From positions 1,539,173 to 1,603,172 of the forward strand of contig CM030834.1 in assembly GCA_018105865.1 (NCBI GenBank): a stretch of DNA of 64,000 bases. Reading direction: 5' to 3'. Position numbers and translations under genes: made by a program. The notes under the pieces are model-generated. The model was given only the letters and a program-made list of their open reading frames with translations, was not told the DNA's origin and ran no database searches. This DNA is from Metaphire vulgaris (Eukaryota; Annelida; Clitellata; Crassiclitellata; Megascolecidae). Below are positions 1 to 35,650 of the stretch, piece after piece (within the stretch, counting starts at the first letter, position 1; each line of letters starts with the position of its first letter).

Positions 1-855
1 CCAAACAACCTTCAAAGGAAACTTTTCCTTTTTGATTTTTCAATTATTCAGTGAATTTAATCAAACACCGACAAACTACAAGACTTTTTGCGAGTGTCCA
101 TAGCTCTCCATTTCTATTTTCTTTATCTTCTGTATATAATACGCGTATCGTAATATAATTGTAAAAGAATATCGGACATGAAAGAGGCAGCTTACGACGT
201 TATCTGCGTTTGACTCATTGATCATTTGAAATCAATCAAAGATTAAGCATGTAATAGCAAATAAAATAGCTTATATTATCAATAAGAACACATTGGCTTT
301 AACTGGCCCGTAATAATATAGCATTCAAAATTACCCTGCTGCAATTAGGATTATCTTATGTTTTGTTATTTAAATATAGTTATATTGCTGCCTTTTCGAA
401 CCTTTTATGATCTCGAGAAGCAGAAATGAAAAGAAGACATTAGACGGTGTCATCGATACAAACATATGTGGCACGGTGCTTGTGGTAAAGAACATGTCTG
501 TGTTCTCATGCTTGACATTCCAAATCTTTCTTTTCAAGTTCACTCAACGTGACTTTGCTTCAGAAAACAATTTTAGTTATATTCTGAAACTCAAATAACA
601 GAAAAATGGGTGCAATTTCGCACACATGTATCTATACAGTAATGGCCTAAGAAAATATACGGATTTCATAGTGGTTTGCCTAACACACCTAATGAAATTA
701 TTCTTAAATTTTCAAATGTGAAATGTGTTTGCAAGACAGAAGCCGAATGTTGTAAATTCAGACGAAATGCAAAACGAGATCGACGCCTAAAGCAAAATAT
801 TCAAATCAAATCGATTTACCGGTTGAATTGTGACAGTAAAACGCACAGCTACAGT

Positions 856-955
856 NNNNNNNNNNNNNNNNNNNNNNNNNNNNNNNNNNNNNNNNNNNNN
901 NNNNNNNNNNNNNNNNNNNNNNNNNNNNNNNNNNNNNNNNNNNNNNNNNNNNNNN
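856..955. other. Assembly gap (100 N)
   Basis: Exactly 100 N bases, the usual placeholder for a gap of unknown size. Open frames crossing it are not interpretable. Confidence 0.99.
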
Positions 956-959
956 TGCA

Positions 960-1139
960 CAATAAAGTAGAAGAAACACTTGCGAGGACCTTTTTCCTCG
1001 TCAGCACTATATGAAGAGAGAGTTGAGGGGCGCCGAAAACGATGTGAGGACCTTTTTTTCTTGTCAGTTGTTAGGGGCGCCAACGTACACCTTTGTCCCC
1101 GGGCGCCGAATACACTAGATCCGCCTCTGTCTCACAGTG
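960..1139. repeat. Probable hAT-like MITE, right end only
   Basis: The segment has GGGGCGCC blocks and ends in GATCCGCCTCTG. This resembles the GGGCGCCGAAAACCCTAG...CTCTTG end of the element at 57311-57553. The left end is probably lost in or before the assembly gap, so no target duplication can be checked. Confidence 0.35.
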
Positions 1140-1377
1140 TAGAACAGACTGAAACGCTTAATTTCTCTATTGGATTTCGAAGGATTGCATCGAAGTATAA
1201 GACACGAAAGTATAAGAACTGAAGGATGTCATTGAACAGAAGATTTAAATAAAACTAAATCGAATATTTAAAATCAATGAACCGGGTTTTGGAAGATGAG
1301 AAAACTGAAATGGCATAAATCAGAGACATACATGCACGCCGAGTGAGTGCATGTATACACCAGTATGGGGCGATTCA

Positions 1378-1640
1378 GACATGGACATGCATGGGTCCAT
1401 TTATTAAAACCCAATCCAATTCATCGTGATTAAGACCCAACGCTACCCAACTCACGAAAGCAATGGGGATTACTCGACCCAACCCAACACAACCCACCGT
1501 AGTACATTACAGTGTTATTTCTTAAACCACGACTTGTTTTCTGGCCCAACACAGCTCATCATAAACATGAAAATGTCTGATCCAACCCAATCTACGGGTG
1601 GACCCACCGACCCAACCCATGTCCATTGGTTGGGTACACC
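1378..1640. repeat. CCCAACCC-rich interspersed repeat, copy 1
   Basis: Many CCCAACCCA words and their complement (GGTTGGGT), with the phrase AAAATGTCTGATCCAACCC. The same vocabulary recurs at 28190-28310, 41378-41460 and 63955-64000, so this is one interspersed family. Its exact ends are not resolved. Confidence 0.5.
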
Positions 1641-2072
1641 CATGGACAGCAGTTGGGCAGCTTTTAAAAAGCACTTTAACGCCCCAATTGCAGTAATCCT
1701 GTCTTCCGCCATCTTTAGAGTAGGCGTTGCTACATTTTATCCCCGTATCCGTCGCGTATACTGTCCGGAGACAATACAACGGACTCGTAAAGGAACATGT
1801 CCCCGCAACATATCTCCTTATACTGTATATAGACCCGTACCTTAAGACGTTGAATCGAATCTTTTTGCGCATTTGGGCGCCATCTAGGGTCTAGAGTCTA
1901 TAGGCGCTATAGAAACCAGTCTCTGTTATAGATGGCGTCCTTTATAGAGAGCACGATGGGTCGGAGACAGACGCACGCACGCACGCACCGACTGACAGAC
2001 CAACACCCATCTACGACCAAAAGGCTTTCACTTGGCCCGACTCTGCTGCGCATGCGAAAACGCAGCTCAGAG

Positions 2073-2074
<2 letters not shown>

Positions 2075-2149
<75 letters not shown>

Positions 2150-2190
2150 TACAGACAGACAGACAGACAGAGACAGACAGACAGACTACG
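2075..2190 (+). repeat. (GA)n-(ACAG)n microsatellite
   Basis: A run of GA dinucleotides passes into ACAG tetranucleotides about 370 bp upstream of the Spalt-like start codon. Open frames through it are repeat artefacts. Confidence 0.95.
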
Positions 2191-2559
2191 ACATCGTTTG
2201 CTGCTGTCTGTAAGCGTTCAAGCTATAGTCTCCGAGTGTTTGTGTTTGTGCGTGTGTGTCTCTCTCTGTGTATGTATGTGTCTGTGTTTGTCTCTCTCTT
2301 TCGAAGACGTGTTACCTATACTACGACCGAAGATAATAGACTTACAGTGTTGTTGGCTGCTGCATGCATGGAAAAGGCTTCAGCGTCGGAGCTGCAGGAG
2401 CGATATTCCTAATACTTCCGATCATTTCCAGTCAAATTGCGTTGAACGCCAAGTATAACTGTTGATATTAGCAGCCGTCCAAGGTCTCCTTCGTCTGTCT
2501 TTTATTCAGTTTTTAGTCGAATTTTTGTGTGAAATTCGACCGAATTTCCAGGATCCGAT

Positions 2560-24722
<22,163 letters not shown>

Positions 24723-25339
24723 ATAATGTCTCCAGTTATGTCGCAAGGCGGCGCTGTTGATAGAATGCCTGATTTCTTGATTTAATCAGTTCTTGTTTTA
24801 AAGCAAACCGAAGTACAAGGCGTCCGGGTAAAATTTGTCGGTAAAGATACAACTTGTAACTGGTCCTGCACTTAACCTGAGTCTTATAGTTAAGTAGCAA
24901 AATATTGAATTCAAAACGTTTTCAAATAATGAAAACCGATCAGTAAAAACTGACAAAATTACAGATAATTTGGAAAAATACACACTTCGCCCGAAAACAG
25001 CTTCAAATTTGCGCACAGAAAATGTTTCAAGATGCAGTGCTATCAGTTACAGGCGAATTACTTTCCAATGAGTCGGGAGTAGGAGACAATTGTATTCCCT
25101 TTAGCGTTGTACTACAGCATAAACGGTGTAACTGAGGCTTAACCTGCCATGTCGAGCTTTCATTTTCGTACACTGTAATGCCTTCCACTCATTATGTCGG
25201 CAGTTGAACTGGAGATACGCTGAACGGATGCCCTAAGACGCATTTTTATAAGCTAATGCAAGAATCATACTACCTGACGATCTACAATATTTGCATATTA
25301 CGACAAGCGACAACATATCACCAAATCATCATCATTGTC

Positions 25340-25480
25340 ATAATAGTCGTCGTCATGATGACGATGATAATGAAGATGATGATAATGAAGATGATGATGA
25401 TGAAGATGATGATGATAATGAAGATGATTACGATAATGAAAAAGAAGAAGATGATGACGGTGATGATGATGATTATATAT
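25340..25480. repeat. GAT/GAA trinucleotide microsatellite
   Basis: Imperfect GATGAT/GAAGAT array; Asp/Met-rich frames are artefacts. Confidence 0.93.
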
Positions 25481-25959
25481 CAAATATCAACATCAGATAT
25501 CAAAATATGGTCATGGTGGAAAAGATCTGCTAACTCAGGTACTGACAGAAGCCTTTTCGGGCTTCGGGCTGAAATAGGTTCTTACTGAATGTAAATTATT
25601 TGGCGTTTTTCTGGATATTCCAGAGGACGGATAGAAATTAACTGAAAGCAGCTGAGCGAATAGTATAAGAGTATATTTCAACCTAATTAATTCTGCTTCG
25701 ATTTCTCTGCAGTGAACTCATTTTAACAGCGTCTGAATGCGAGGCATAAAATAATCCGGGATGAGAAAAATGATTACACGTGCTATCGGCACATTGACAT
25801 TTGCAAATCGTGGACTGTTCATCTATTGTATATTCGCAGCACAATAGTTAATTTCGAAGCTAAATTAATTTTGTCGCGGAAGTTCATTATCAAAAGCGCC
25901 AAGCCAATTTTTTTAGTTAAACAGGATCTGTTGCCTACAGTAAAGTGGATAGACTACTG

Positions 25960-26274
25960 CAGCGGCGTAGCAAGGGCTTCCGGAAGGGGGTTTGGTTTTT
26001 ACTTTTGACCGTGGCCAACTTTCGAAAAATCTTAATAAGCAAAAAAGTCATCCTATATATCTATCCTAAGTCTTCCCTTCTAAAATTTGTGAATTTGTAC
26101 TTTCAGATGCTGACAAGAACTATGGAGCATTTAGAAATTTGGTCAGCAGCCCCAAGGGAGGTTTGACCCTCAAAACCGCGTCCGAAAATAAAAAATACAT
26201 GGAAACGCATTAAAAGTTTGTTCGTCGGCGCCCAAGGGGGTTTTTAACCCCCCAACCCCCTGGCTACGCCACTG
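25960..26274. mobile_element. hAT-type MITE with perfect 8-bp target duplication
   Basis: Ends CAGCGGCGTAGCAAGG and CCTGGCTACGCCACTG. GACTACTG is repeated exactly on both flanks. It belongs to the same end-family as 48015 and 53656 (CAGTGGCGTA). Confidence 0.95.
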
Positions 26275-26460
26275 GACTACTGAGCTTAATTATAGGACCA
26301 GAGACAAGTTGCTTATACAAATAGCAGCAGGCTACATGTAAACCACTATTATATGTGTCATAGCCTATTTATAATTAAATATCGTCAATTAGAGAGAACG
26401 CTCTTCTATCTACTGTACTGTACAAGTACTAAATATTGTACAAGTACGAGTACTACCACA

Positions 26461-26521
26461 ATGAACAAGAGTTCGTTACCGATTGTATCGCACATTTTCG
26501 TTTCTCTTCTTATCGCAGAAG
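26461..26521 (+). CDS. Receptor-like gene X, signal-peptide exon
   Basis: Encodes MNKSSLPIVSHIFVSLLIAE and ends in phase 1 at GAAG|GTAGGAAAT. It is a typical signal peptide: a short basic start, then a hydrophobic core. The gene Y first exon at 52892-52958 (reverse strand) is clearly homologous, including the MNK start, the LLIAE end and the first bases of the intron. The partner exon on this strand is probably the phase-1 tail exon at 39180-39313, but the expected membrane-segment exon was not found in between. X may therefore be broken. Confidence 0.65.
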
Positions 26522-26548
26522 GTAGGAAATGATGGTGTTAATGTAGTA

Positions 26549-27238
26549 CAGTGGTTCAGTTTTGGATCACATATAAGTATAGTCACATAGCGGTTTTGAC
26601 ACCAAGTAAGGAATGACATCTCTAAAATAGAGAAAATTGAATGAATGATTAACTGTTCATAGCTTTGTGGAGTTATTCCAACTCAAATTTAAGAAACTGT
26701 AGAAAACATCCTATTTTAGTAATGCAGTAGTGAATTGAAATTGAAAGTCTTAATCTAGTCTTCACTAAGTAACCCGGAAAATTCATAAATTTGGTGGATA
26801 GGGCTTGAGGACGCGAACTTCTTGCCATGATAATGTTCGGTTTAAAAACCTTAAATCACTTAAATGGAGTCGTAAATCGTCGCTGTTGACACTTTTGGAG
26901 TCGATATCTTTGCTTGGATAGAAGATGAGCGACCACATGTAAGCCACATTCTGCCAGATAGGCTACGATGCTGGAAGCGCAGCACTAAGCTACTTAAGCA
27001 CATACCGGCTAAAAAAATAATATAACAGATTTACTGTATAATGGCAAACGTTTCAAGTTGAAATAAGTGGCCAAAAGGGCGAGCATAGAAACTGTGTGAT
27101 CGTGCGAACAAAGACGATACGAGATATCTCTACGCCTACATTTTGTCTTATTGCTCCGACCGCCCCCTGCCTCATATTGCCCCTTCGTATAATTCCAACG
27201 TCACCAGAGGACGGTAGCGCCTCATTTGAGAATCACTG
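26549..27238. mobile_element. Probable hAT-type MITE, 690 bp
   Basis: Left end CAGTGGTTCAGTTTTGGATC, right end GCCTCATTTGAGAATCACTG. Flanks ATGTAGTA and ATTTAGGA agree at 6 of 8. The similarity of the ends is only moderate. It would lie just inside the first intron of gene X. Confidence 0.5.
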
Positions 27239-27365
27239 ATTTAGGACGTACAATATTAAATATTATTAAAGATAATTTGTCTTGGAATCAAGTGTCCTAC
27301 AATAGACAATAGTCAGGCTAATGCTTAGCTCATTAGGTTCAGTTGGCTTTTACTGCTTTACATCT

Positions 27366-28042
27366 GCAAAGATTAGTGATACAGTAGGCTGATATGCAAA
27401 ATTCAGAAGAGTGATGAAACAAATTAAAACCACATTTTCGTGTGTCCCCAGCTTAGCTGAGTCAAACCGTACTAGAATTGTCAATATATTCTGCCTCGAT
27501 TTTATTCTAGAGCATTAGAAATGCCACGAAAAGTGGTGAGCCATTTGAAATGACACTATACAAAGTCTTTCAGAAATCTGTTCTCTGTCAAATGTCTACA
27601 AAATCAATCGAGAGATAAGAGGGGTCTAGATATAGCTGGTTTCTTGTATCTCGAGTTTTATAGACCACAAAAATACTATATAATTGATACCCTGTTTGAC
27701 ATTTGACAATGCAAAGACCAGTGATACAGTAGGCTGATATGCAAAATTCAGAAGAGTGATGAAACAAATTAAAACCACATTTTCGTGTGTCCCCAGCTTA
27801 GCTGAGTCAAACTGTACTAGAATTGTCAATATATTCTGCCTCACTTTTATTCTAGAGCATTCGAAATGCCACAAAAAATGGTGAGCCATTTGAAATGACC
27901 CTATACAAAGTCTTTCAGAAATCTACTCTCTGTCAAATGTCTACAAAATCGATCGAGAGATAAGAGGGGTCTAGATATAGCTGGTTTCTTGTATCTCAAG
28001 TTGTATAGACAACAAAAGTACTATATAATTAATACCCTGTTT

Positions 28043-28047
<5 letters not shown>
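27366..28047 (+). repeat. Tandem duplication, two units of about 345 bp
   Basis: GCAAAGATTAGTGATACAG at 27366 recurs as GCAAAGACCAGTGATACAG at 27711, and the two units remain collinear with few differences to the TACCCTGTTTGACAT end. A TA microsatellite follows at about 28045-28098. No coding potential was recognised; the unit may be a small satellite or part of an unknown repeat. Confidence 0.9.
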
Positions 28048-28102
<55 letters not shown>

Positions 28103-28119
28103 CACACGAGTGTCTTTCC

Positions 28120-28310
28120 TTGCGCATAGTAAAATTGCCCAAAAAGTTAGTCAATTGGGAAATTGTTGCCCAAGAGAAATTTCTTGCGCACATGGACCCT
28201 CAAGAATTAGAGGGAACATTGGACCCAACCCACCATTAATGTGAAAAAGTCTGACCCAATCCAACCCAACCCATGGGTTAACTAACCCATCATGGACATC
28301 TTTGATCGAA
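28120..28310. repeat. hAT-like end plus CCCAACCC-repeat copy 2
   Basis: TTGCCCAAAAAGTTAGTCAA to GAATTAGAGGGAACATTG resembles, in reverse, the element starting CAACGTTCCCTCTAATTC near 43453. It is followed directly by the CCCAACCC family (TGTGAAAAAGTCTGACCC), the copy most like the one running off the end of the window. Confidence 0.55.
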
Positions 28311-28832
28311 CACTCTCCCCTTGGATGACGTCATCACCGCAGCGTTATGTTTACCACAATATGGTGTCACTAACAGCATCAGATTTTTGACTTCTGGCAT
28401 TGGTATATTTAATTAGCTATTACAGTACTCAATTCATAAAATAGCTTATTGTACATCTCAAAGGTGCCTTGAAATAGTTTACCCCGATCCATTAGTTATT
28501 GTCAAATCTTAACAAAGTTTTCATGAAAACAATAACGACAAAATTGATGGACATTCGGTCTGGAAATATCATGCATTACACTAACATTAAGTTTGGCTGA
28601 ATATGAAAAGGTGCGATGATGCTTATATAATAATAAGCACAAAAATTACGAAGAACTAAAATTCAACATATGTGCTGTTTGACATTGTAGCCTATTCTCT
28701 AAATTGTGTTTGTTTTGGTAGAATCAAAGATAGCAGCTGTTGTAGAGGACAAGCGGAAGCTGGAATAAAAGGCTGTAAGAGCGACAGTGGTTTCCTACAC
28801 AGGAGAAATCTCACTAAACCACCTAAAATTCG

Positions 28833-28955
<123 letters not shown>

Positions 28956-28980
28956 ATTAGTATTATTATCATTCCTCCAG

Positions 28981-29336
28981 GTGAACACATAACTTCATCG
29001 CTTCGTGATTTGCACTGGCTATCAGCGCCAGAAAGAATCCACTTCAAGCTCGCGTTGTTAGCCTACCGATGCCTGAACGGTGTCGGCCCTGCATACCTGG
29101 CGACTGAACTTGTACGAGTAGCTAACTTGGAAGGTCGGCAACGCCTGAGATCTGCCTGTTCCACCTCACTGGTCGTCCCAAGGATGCGCCTTCGAACTGT
29201 CGGTGACCGTGCGTTCCCTGTGGCCGCGTCGAGAGCGTGGAACTGTCTGCCTCCATTTGTGCAGCTCTCTCCTTCTCTCAACACCTTCAAAGAGAAGCTT
29301 AAAACCTGGCTATTCCGCAGGAGCTACTTGTGATTT
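28981..29336 (+). pseudogene. CR1/Jockey-type LINE, C-terminal RT-ORF fragment
   Basis: Open frame reading LHWLSAPERIHFKLALLAYR, then GVGPAYLATEL, then a VPRMRLRTVGDRAFPVAA block and AWNCLPPFV before the stop. This is the characteristic C-terminal end of CR1/Rex/Jockey-like ORF2 proteins. The catalytic part is absent, so the copy is 5' truncated. It is followed by (TAA)n tail sequence. Confidence 0.85.
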
Positions 29337-29400
29337 CTTGTGTTTTTGTATGTGTTCACGCAGTTCTTTTAGGACGAGTTACCACATTAATCAGTACGTT

Positions 29401-29401
<1 letters not shown>

Positions 29402-29455
<54 letters not shown>

Positions 29456-29500
29456 CAGTTTTAATGCACTGGTTTATCAATAATAGGCATAATAATAGGC

Positions 29501-29564
<64 letters not shown>

Positions 29565-29597
29565 CAGTTTTAATGCACTGGTTTATCAATAATAGGC

Positions 29598-29636
<39 letters not shown>
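29402..29636 (+). repeat. (TAA)n array with embedded repeated unit
   Basis: TAA triplets interrupted twice by ACCAGTTTTAATGCACTGG plus TTTATCAATAATAGGCATAA. The phrase is duplicated with the intervening triplets, giving a higher-order unit of about 110 bp. It probably grew from the tail of the preceding LINE fragment. Confidence 0.85.
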
Positions 29637-29637
<1 letters not shown>

Positions 29638-29872
29638 CCCTCCCGGTTGATTACGTAATATATGGAGTACCCATAATGTTTCGGTGTTTCCCTAGTGAAA
29701 AATTCTATTTAGCATTTTGGCAGTTTGTAGAAATAAAGAAACGTCTCTAAATTCTGTCATGAAATAAATTGGCTTTCAAAATACTCAGACTCTAGTTAGT
29801 TTCTACACCTAGCACCAAAATATCGTCTAAACTTGCAGAAACTCCTTTCTATATTTCTTTGCGAATGTCGGC

Positions 29873-29924
<52 letters not shown>

Positions 29925-30046
29925 ATGAATGTCACGTAAGTGCAGCTGTAGCTTGCTATTGTTGAAAGTTATACTGGCTAAGTTGTCATTCGGACGACAA
30001 CGTCATGAATTCCTCTTTCGATGCCATCAATTCGATGCAGACCAAT

Positions 30047-31015
30047 CTCCTTGTACGTGTCGTTCTGAACTCGATCGCGAGCTCTAGCCTCTTCCGACGT
30101 GAATATATCTTTAGCCATGTTGCTGTCGGCGCCGACGTCATGCTCCTGTATTGCTCCAACCGGACCTCCATCAGGCAACAGGTCGATAATTGGTATGGAC
30201 GGTGGAACAGTTTGCTCTGGTTTTCCTGCTTTTGGCGTTTTCTTCCGATTCATTTTCTTCTTGATGTTTTCTCCAAAGCGAGACTTTTCGTCTTTTTCAT
30301 CTTCAGTCCATTCCTCAGTAGCTTCAGATTTTTCAGGTGGAGATTCATTCTCTGTCTCCTTCGGCATTTCTGGCTCATTTACCCCAGCTGTGTCGTTTTC
30401 ATTCTCGTAGAGAACTTGCTCTGCTTTGGTGGCGTTCTTGCTTTTGTATTCCTCCTGCTTTTTCTTCTTCTGTCGAGCGGTTTTGTCGTCGACGATGAAC
30501 AGTTCGCTCGCCTCCTCATTCGACTCTTCGATTTCGACGTCGTTCGTCTCGACGTCAGTCATAAACTTGAATGAATGCAGCTCTGGCAGGTTTTTGGTTT
30601 TCGATGAAAATGTTCCTTTAAAAGCTACGTTATTGAATCGCTGTGTGCAGGCTGAGAGACGCTGGAATAAGTAGAATGCCTCTCTCGGATCTCCTGTAAC
30701 GCAAGCAATTCGACGACCAATTTCGGCGATGAACTCGCTGCCTTCTGCGTTGAGTGGTCCCATAGTTTCAAATGCAATCGGGATAAATTTGTATGAGACG
30801 GGAAGGCCGGAGTATTTGTGATGCTTGCGTGTTGCTGCATTTTCCGCTGCGACCCCGAGTGAGTGTGAGGTCAGATGCAAGTAGGATTTGGCACAGGTGT
30901 GGACAGATGTGACGTCCCATGCCACATATTTGCCACTGGCCCAAGGAATGAGAGTGGTCTGGTCTCTTTCCATCGGATCGAAGGAGACCCAGCGGTTCTT
31001 TCGTGCTCGGGACAC
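30047..31015 (-). pseudogene. METAP2: Copy A: endonuclease C-terminus fused in frame to MetAP2 N-terminus
   Basis: One open frame (continuing to 29978) reads the end of the endonuclease (WASGKYVAWDVT, FIPIAFETMG, a FLFQRLS-type region and FNNVAFKGTFSS), then passes without a stop into MTDVETNDVEIEE. It then runs through acidic and lysine-rich sequence and the MetAP2-type block PPSIPIIDLLPDGGPVG to ARDRVQNDTYKE, which corresponds to the N-terminal half of human MetAP2 up to the start of the aminopeptidase fold. After GAG at 30047 the sequence differs from copy B and codes 22 unrelated residues before a stop. Confidence 0.8.
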
Positions 31016-33476
31016 CGGCTTTTTGAAGAGCCTGCCAAATGATGTCGTTCAGTGTGCAATGTCTGATAGAACGGCCGGCGGACAGTCTGCAGACAAAGCC
31101 GTGTTGTCCGAGTGGATCGACGATTTCTCCGCACTGACATTTATGTGGCGCACAGACATTAAGACCTAGTCGGAGACCAACCGCCACTCTAATAGCTTCG
31201 TTGTCCAGAAATAGGCCGCAGGAAGCTAATGGTAAGGCGTGCAGCCAATCTCCCGCATGTGGGGCAGCGACTGCGGTAAGCCTGGCTCGGTTGAAAGGAT
31301 CAGTGTAGCTGTCCCAGATTTGTTTGCGTGTTGATTCTATTGCGGGTCCTTCCCACGCTTTTTGTGATGTTGGTAGAGATTCGATGGTTGAGGAGGGTGC
31401 TTTTATATTGATGATCAGATGCGATACGAGTGGATCCTGCGTGTCTAATGGCCCGAGGATGGCCGACTTCGTACGTTCAGTTGACGCGGCTGAAGCTAAG
31501 TAAGCATAAGGAGCCAGCGTCGACACCGCGCGAAATCCAAGTCCACCCTCGCGGATTGGTAGAGTTGCCTGGAGCCACTGCGTATCATCCAAGTCTACAT
31601 TCAAGATATTCTGAATACCGGTGCGCATGATTTTATCAATAACTTCGAGAAGCGGGTGTTCGCTGCACGGAGAGCATCTTAACAGATGGGTAAGTTTAGG
31701 TGCTCCAAACGATGATCTGAGGAGAATAATCGCATGTTGTGTAGGAAGACAACAGAGACGCTTAATTGCATCCTCGAGTGTAGCGCATTGTTTTCTGAGC
31801 GATTCATCAAGTGCCGATCCTTTGAAAAGTGGTGCACCGAGTAATTCCAAAGAGCCAAACTCGACGCGTCTGAAATCGTTGAAAGCGTCGCTGACAACAG
31901 AAGATTCGCCATAGATCTCGCATTTGCGTCGGTTGAGGCTGATCCCCAAGCTTGTCTCGAGTTCGATGATCTTACTAAGATCGTTCATTACTGCTTTCTG
32001 TGACCCTCCGAGCGTCAAATCGTCTAGATATCCAATCTTCAACTGTGAATGGAGGGAACGTAGAGTTGGCTGCAGAGGAAGACAGAAAAGTAGCGGTCCT
32101 AATGGGTCTCCTTGCTGAGGCCCCATTTCTGACCTTATTGCAAACGGACCAAATTGGAGAATTGAAAGGTAAGCGTAGCTTTGGTGTATGAAGGGGTAAA
32201 GCTCAGGAATATGTTCGTAGACCGACCTCAGCATCACGTCCCGTCTAACGCTGTTGAAGGCGTTAGCGAAGTCTAGTTTAACAAATAGCTGGTCATGATG
32301 CATATTCGTAATGAATGTGCGAGCGGCGTGAACTGCAGCCTCGCATCCACCTAAGCATCCCACTCCGATCTGAATTGGGACCAGGTCTGGAGCCAGCTTG
32401 CTAACTGCGTATCGGTTGGCGCATTTCGCAACCAGACGACGCCAGATGTAACCGATAGCAATAGGTCTTAATCCGCCAGTTTTCTTAGACAAGGCTATCA
32501 GGTTGCCTCCAAAAAGAATAGGTATTACCTGTTGAGGGCATTTTCCCGACAAGATGGCGTTGGTAAAATCGGTTAGGGCCCTCAACAGTTCCGCCGCCGA
32601 CTCTTTGTTTTTCACCAGTTCGACCAGATGTTGAGGTCGGAAGCCATCCGGTCCACCTGCAGAGCCTTTAGGAAAAGAGTTGATTGCCTGTTCAACGTCC
32701 TGAACAGTGACTTTTAGGCAGGTGGTAATTGCGGTCGGAGTCGGTAGGCGCCTCATTTCTTCTTGGTATGTATTCGAAGGGTGTTTTTCCAGTAATGCGG
32801 CGAAAGAGTCTGCACTCGGTTCGATCGGGTGATCGTTGTCGCAGAGAATGCGAGTGGCGGCCCGAATATTTCCGTCCTCCAGTTTGGCAGTAACCGCAGC
32901 GATTAGCCTTTCATCGGGAGATTTCGGTTTAGGCTTAAAGCAATGAGGCTTTGTAAGTTTCGCGGTGTCGATTTCCTGTATGATCGAGCTTTGGTTCAGT
33001 CGACTTTTAATGATCTGAGACAACTTACGGTTGCGTCCCGCACGGCTCGGCTGACGAAGGAAAGTTGTCGCGAATCCTAAAAGAACCCGCCAAAGTTCTT
33101 GATTTTCGGGATGTGCAGCAGTTGATCCGAGAATATCAGTCAATTTACTAGAACAAGCGAAAAGAGCTGATTTCGGAATATGCTTAACCACGCGGACTTG
33201 TGGGTCCGGATGATTCGGAGAGTCGGATATTGTGCTGGAATTATGAATGGTCGGTAGATTTCGGCGATCAGTGATCTCATAAACTTGGGAGGTGTCAACT
33301 GCGGCGGTGAGCGGAGGAAGGTGAGATCCTGGGCAGCGATTGTTTCGAGGGCCGTGTTCGTGGACGGTTCCATCTCGGATGTGCAATTGTCTTTGTACAA
33401 AGCAATGACTGCATACGCCGCTCGCTTTTCGCGTCGTTCGAGGAAGATCGTTGTTTTCAATAATAACGGACTCCAC
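30768..33476 (-). CDS. Copy A: reverse transcriptase ORF (endonuclease frame lost)
   Basis: 902-residue frame. An N-terminal Cys/His cluster (CSHC...HEHGPRNNRCPGS) is followed by RT motifs: GSAGGPDGFRPQHL, LRPIAIGYIWRRLVAK, FVKLDFANAFNS with the first catalytic Asp, GPQQGDPLGPLLF, and YLDD. A CxC...HGFVC...H knuckle follows. At GKRPD the frame shifts, because copy A lacks five bases that copy B has near 36040. The rest of the endonuclease continues in the frame of 29978-31015. The architecture (no apurinic endonuclease, C-terminal knuckle plus RPD) matches R2/R4-like LINEs. Relative to copy B the protein is highly similar. Confidence 0.88.
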   Translation of the reverse strand: MESVIIENNDLPRTTRKASGVCSHCFVQRQLHIRDGTVHEHGPRNNRCPGSHLPPLTAAVDTSQVYEITDRRNLPTIHNSSTISDSPNHPDPQVRVVKHIPKSALFACSSKLTDILGSTAAHPENQELWRVLLGFATTFLRQPSRAGRNRKLSQIIKSRLNQSSIIQEIDTAKLTKPHCFKPKPKSPDERLIAAVTAKLEDGNIRAATRILCDNDHPIEPSADSFAALLEKHPSNTYQEEMRRLPTPTAITTCLKVTVQDVEQAINSFPKGSAGGPDGFRPQHLVELVKNKESAAELLRALTDFTNAILSGKCPQQVIPILFGGNLIALSKKTGGLRPIAIGYIWRRLVAKCANRYAVSKLAPDLVPIQIGVGCLGGCEAAVHAARTFITNMHHDQLFVKLDFANAFNSVRRDVMLRSVYEHIPELYPFIHQSYAYLSILQFGPFAIRSEMGPQQGDPLGPLLFCLPLQPTLRSLHSQLKIGYLDDLTLGGSQKAVMNDLSKIIELETSLGISLNRRKCEIYGESSVVSDAFNDFRRVEFGSLELLGAPLFKGSALDESLRKQCATLEDAIKRLCCLPTQHAIILLRSSFGAPKLTHLLRCSPCSEHPLLEVIDKIMRTGIQNILNVDLDDTQWLQATLPIREGGLGFRAVSTLAPYAYLASAASTERTKSAILGPLDTQDPLVSHLIINIKAPSSTIESLPTSQKAWEGPAIESTRKQIWDSYTDPFNRARLTAVAAPHAGDWLHALPLASCGLFLDNEAIRVAVGLRLGLNVCAPHKCQCGEIVDPLGQHGFVCRLSAGRSIRHCTLNDIIWQALQKAGVPSTKEPLGLLRSDGKRPDHSHSLGQWQICGMGRHICPHLCQILLASDLTLTRGRSGKCSNTQASQILRPSRLIQIYPDCI

Positions 33477-33759
33477 GATAACGTCATAGATGACGGTTAA
33501 ATACCAGCATTCAGGCCGAGCGTTAAAGATAACAATTCAAAACATACGACCTCTCAATGCTAGTCTTCTTTCAACTGCAGAAACAAACGTAAGCATGGGG
33601 TTCCACGAATGGTGAAATTAATCCCCAAGAACACTGACTCAGGGCCACCGAACAACATGAATTATATTCCAGGAATTAAAAATAACTGTTTTAAAACGCT
33701 AATTTAAACAGAGCCCTGTGTCCTGTGTCCGAATAGCTCCTCGTCATGACGTCAATTCA

Positions 33760-33902
<143 letters not shown>

Positions 33903-33934
33903 GTGTTATTGTTATTGTTTTCATGAAAGATCTG

Positions 33935-35650
<1,716 letters not shown>

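Larger units (their letters stand above)
1..2559. other. Upstream non-coding region of the Spalt-like gene
   Basis: No convincing coding sequence was found. The stretch holds an assembly gap, an hAT-like element end near 1139, a pyrimidine-rich CCCAACCC repeat and a GA/ACAG microsatellite. The last part must contain the promoter and 5' UTR of the Spalt-like gene that starts at 2560. I see no clear TATA box, so no promoter is called. Confidence 0.5.
24723..26460. other. Downstream of the Spalt-like gene
   Basis: Includes the 3' UTR, whose end I could not place: no convincing poly(A) signal close to the stop. A GAT/GAA microsatellite lies at about 25340-25480 and an hAT MITE at 25960-26274. 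Otherwise nothing recognisable. Confidence 0.6.

Noticed and set aside
676..1083. Open frames across the N gap
   Set aside because: They include unknown bases and show no homology.
30005..30574. Plus-strand frames of up to 189 residues over the MetAP2 part
   Set aside because: Shadows of the reverse-strand MetAP2 coding sequence.
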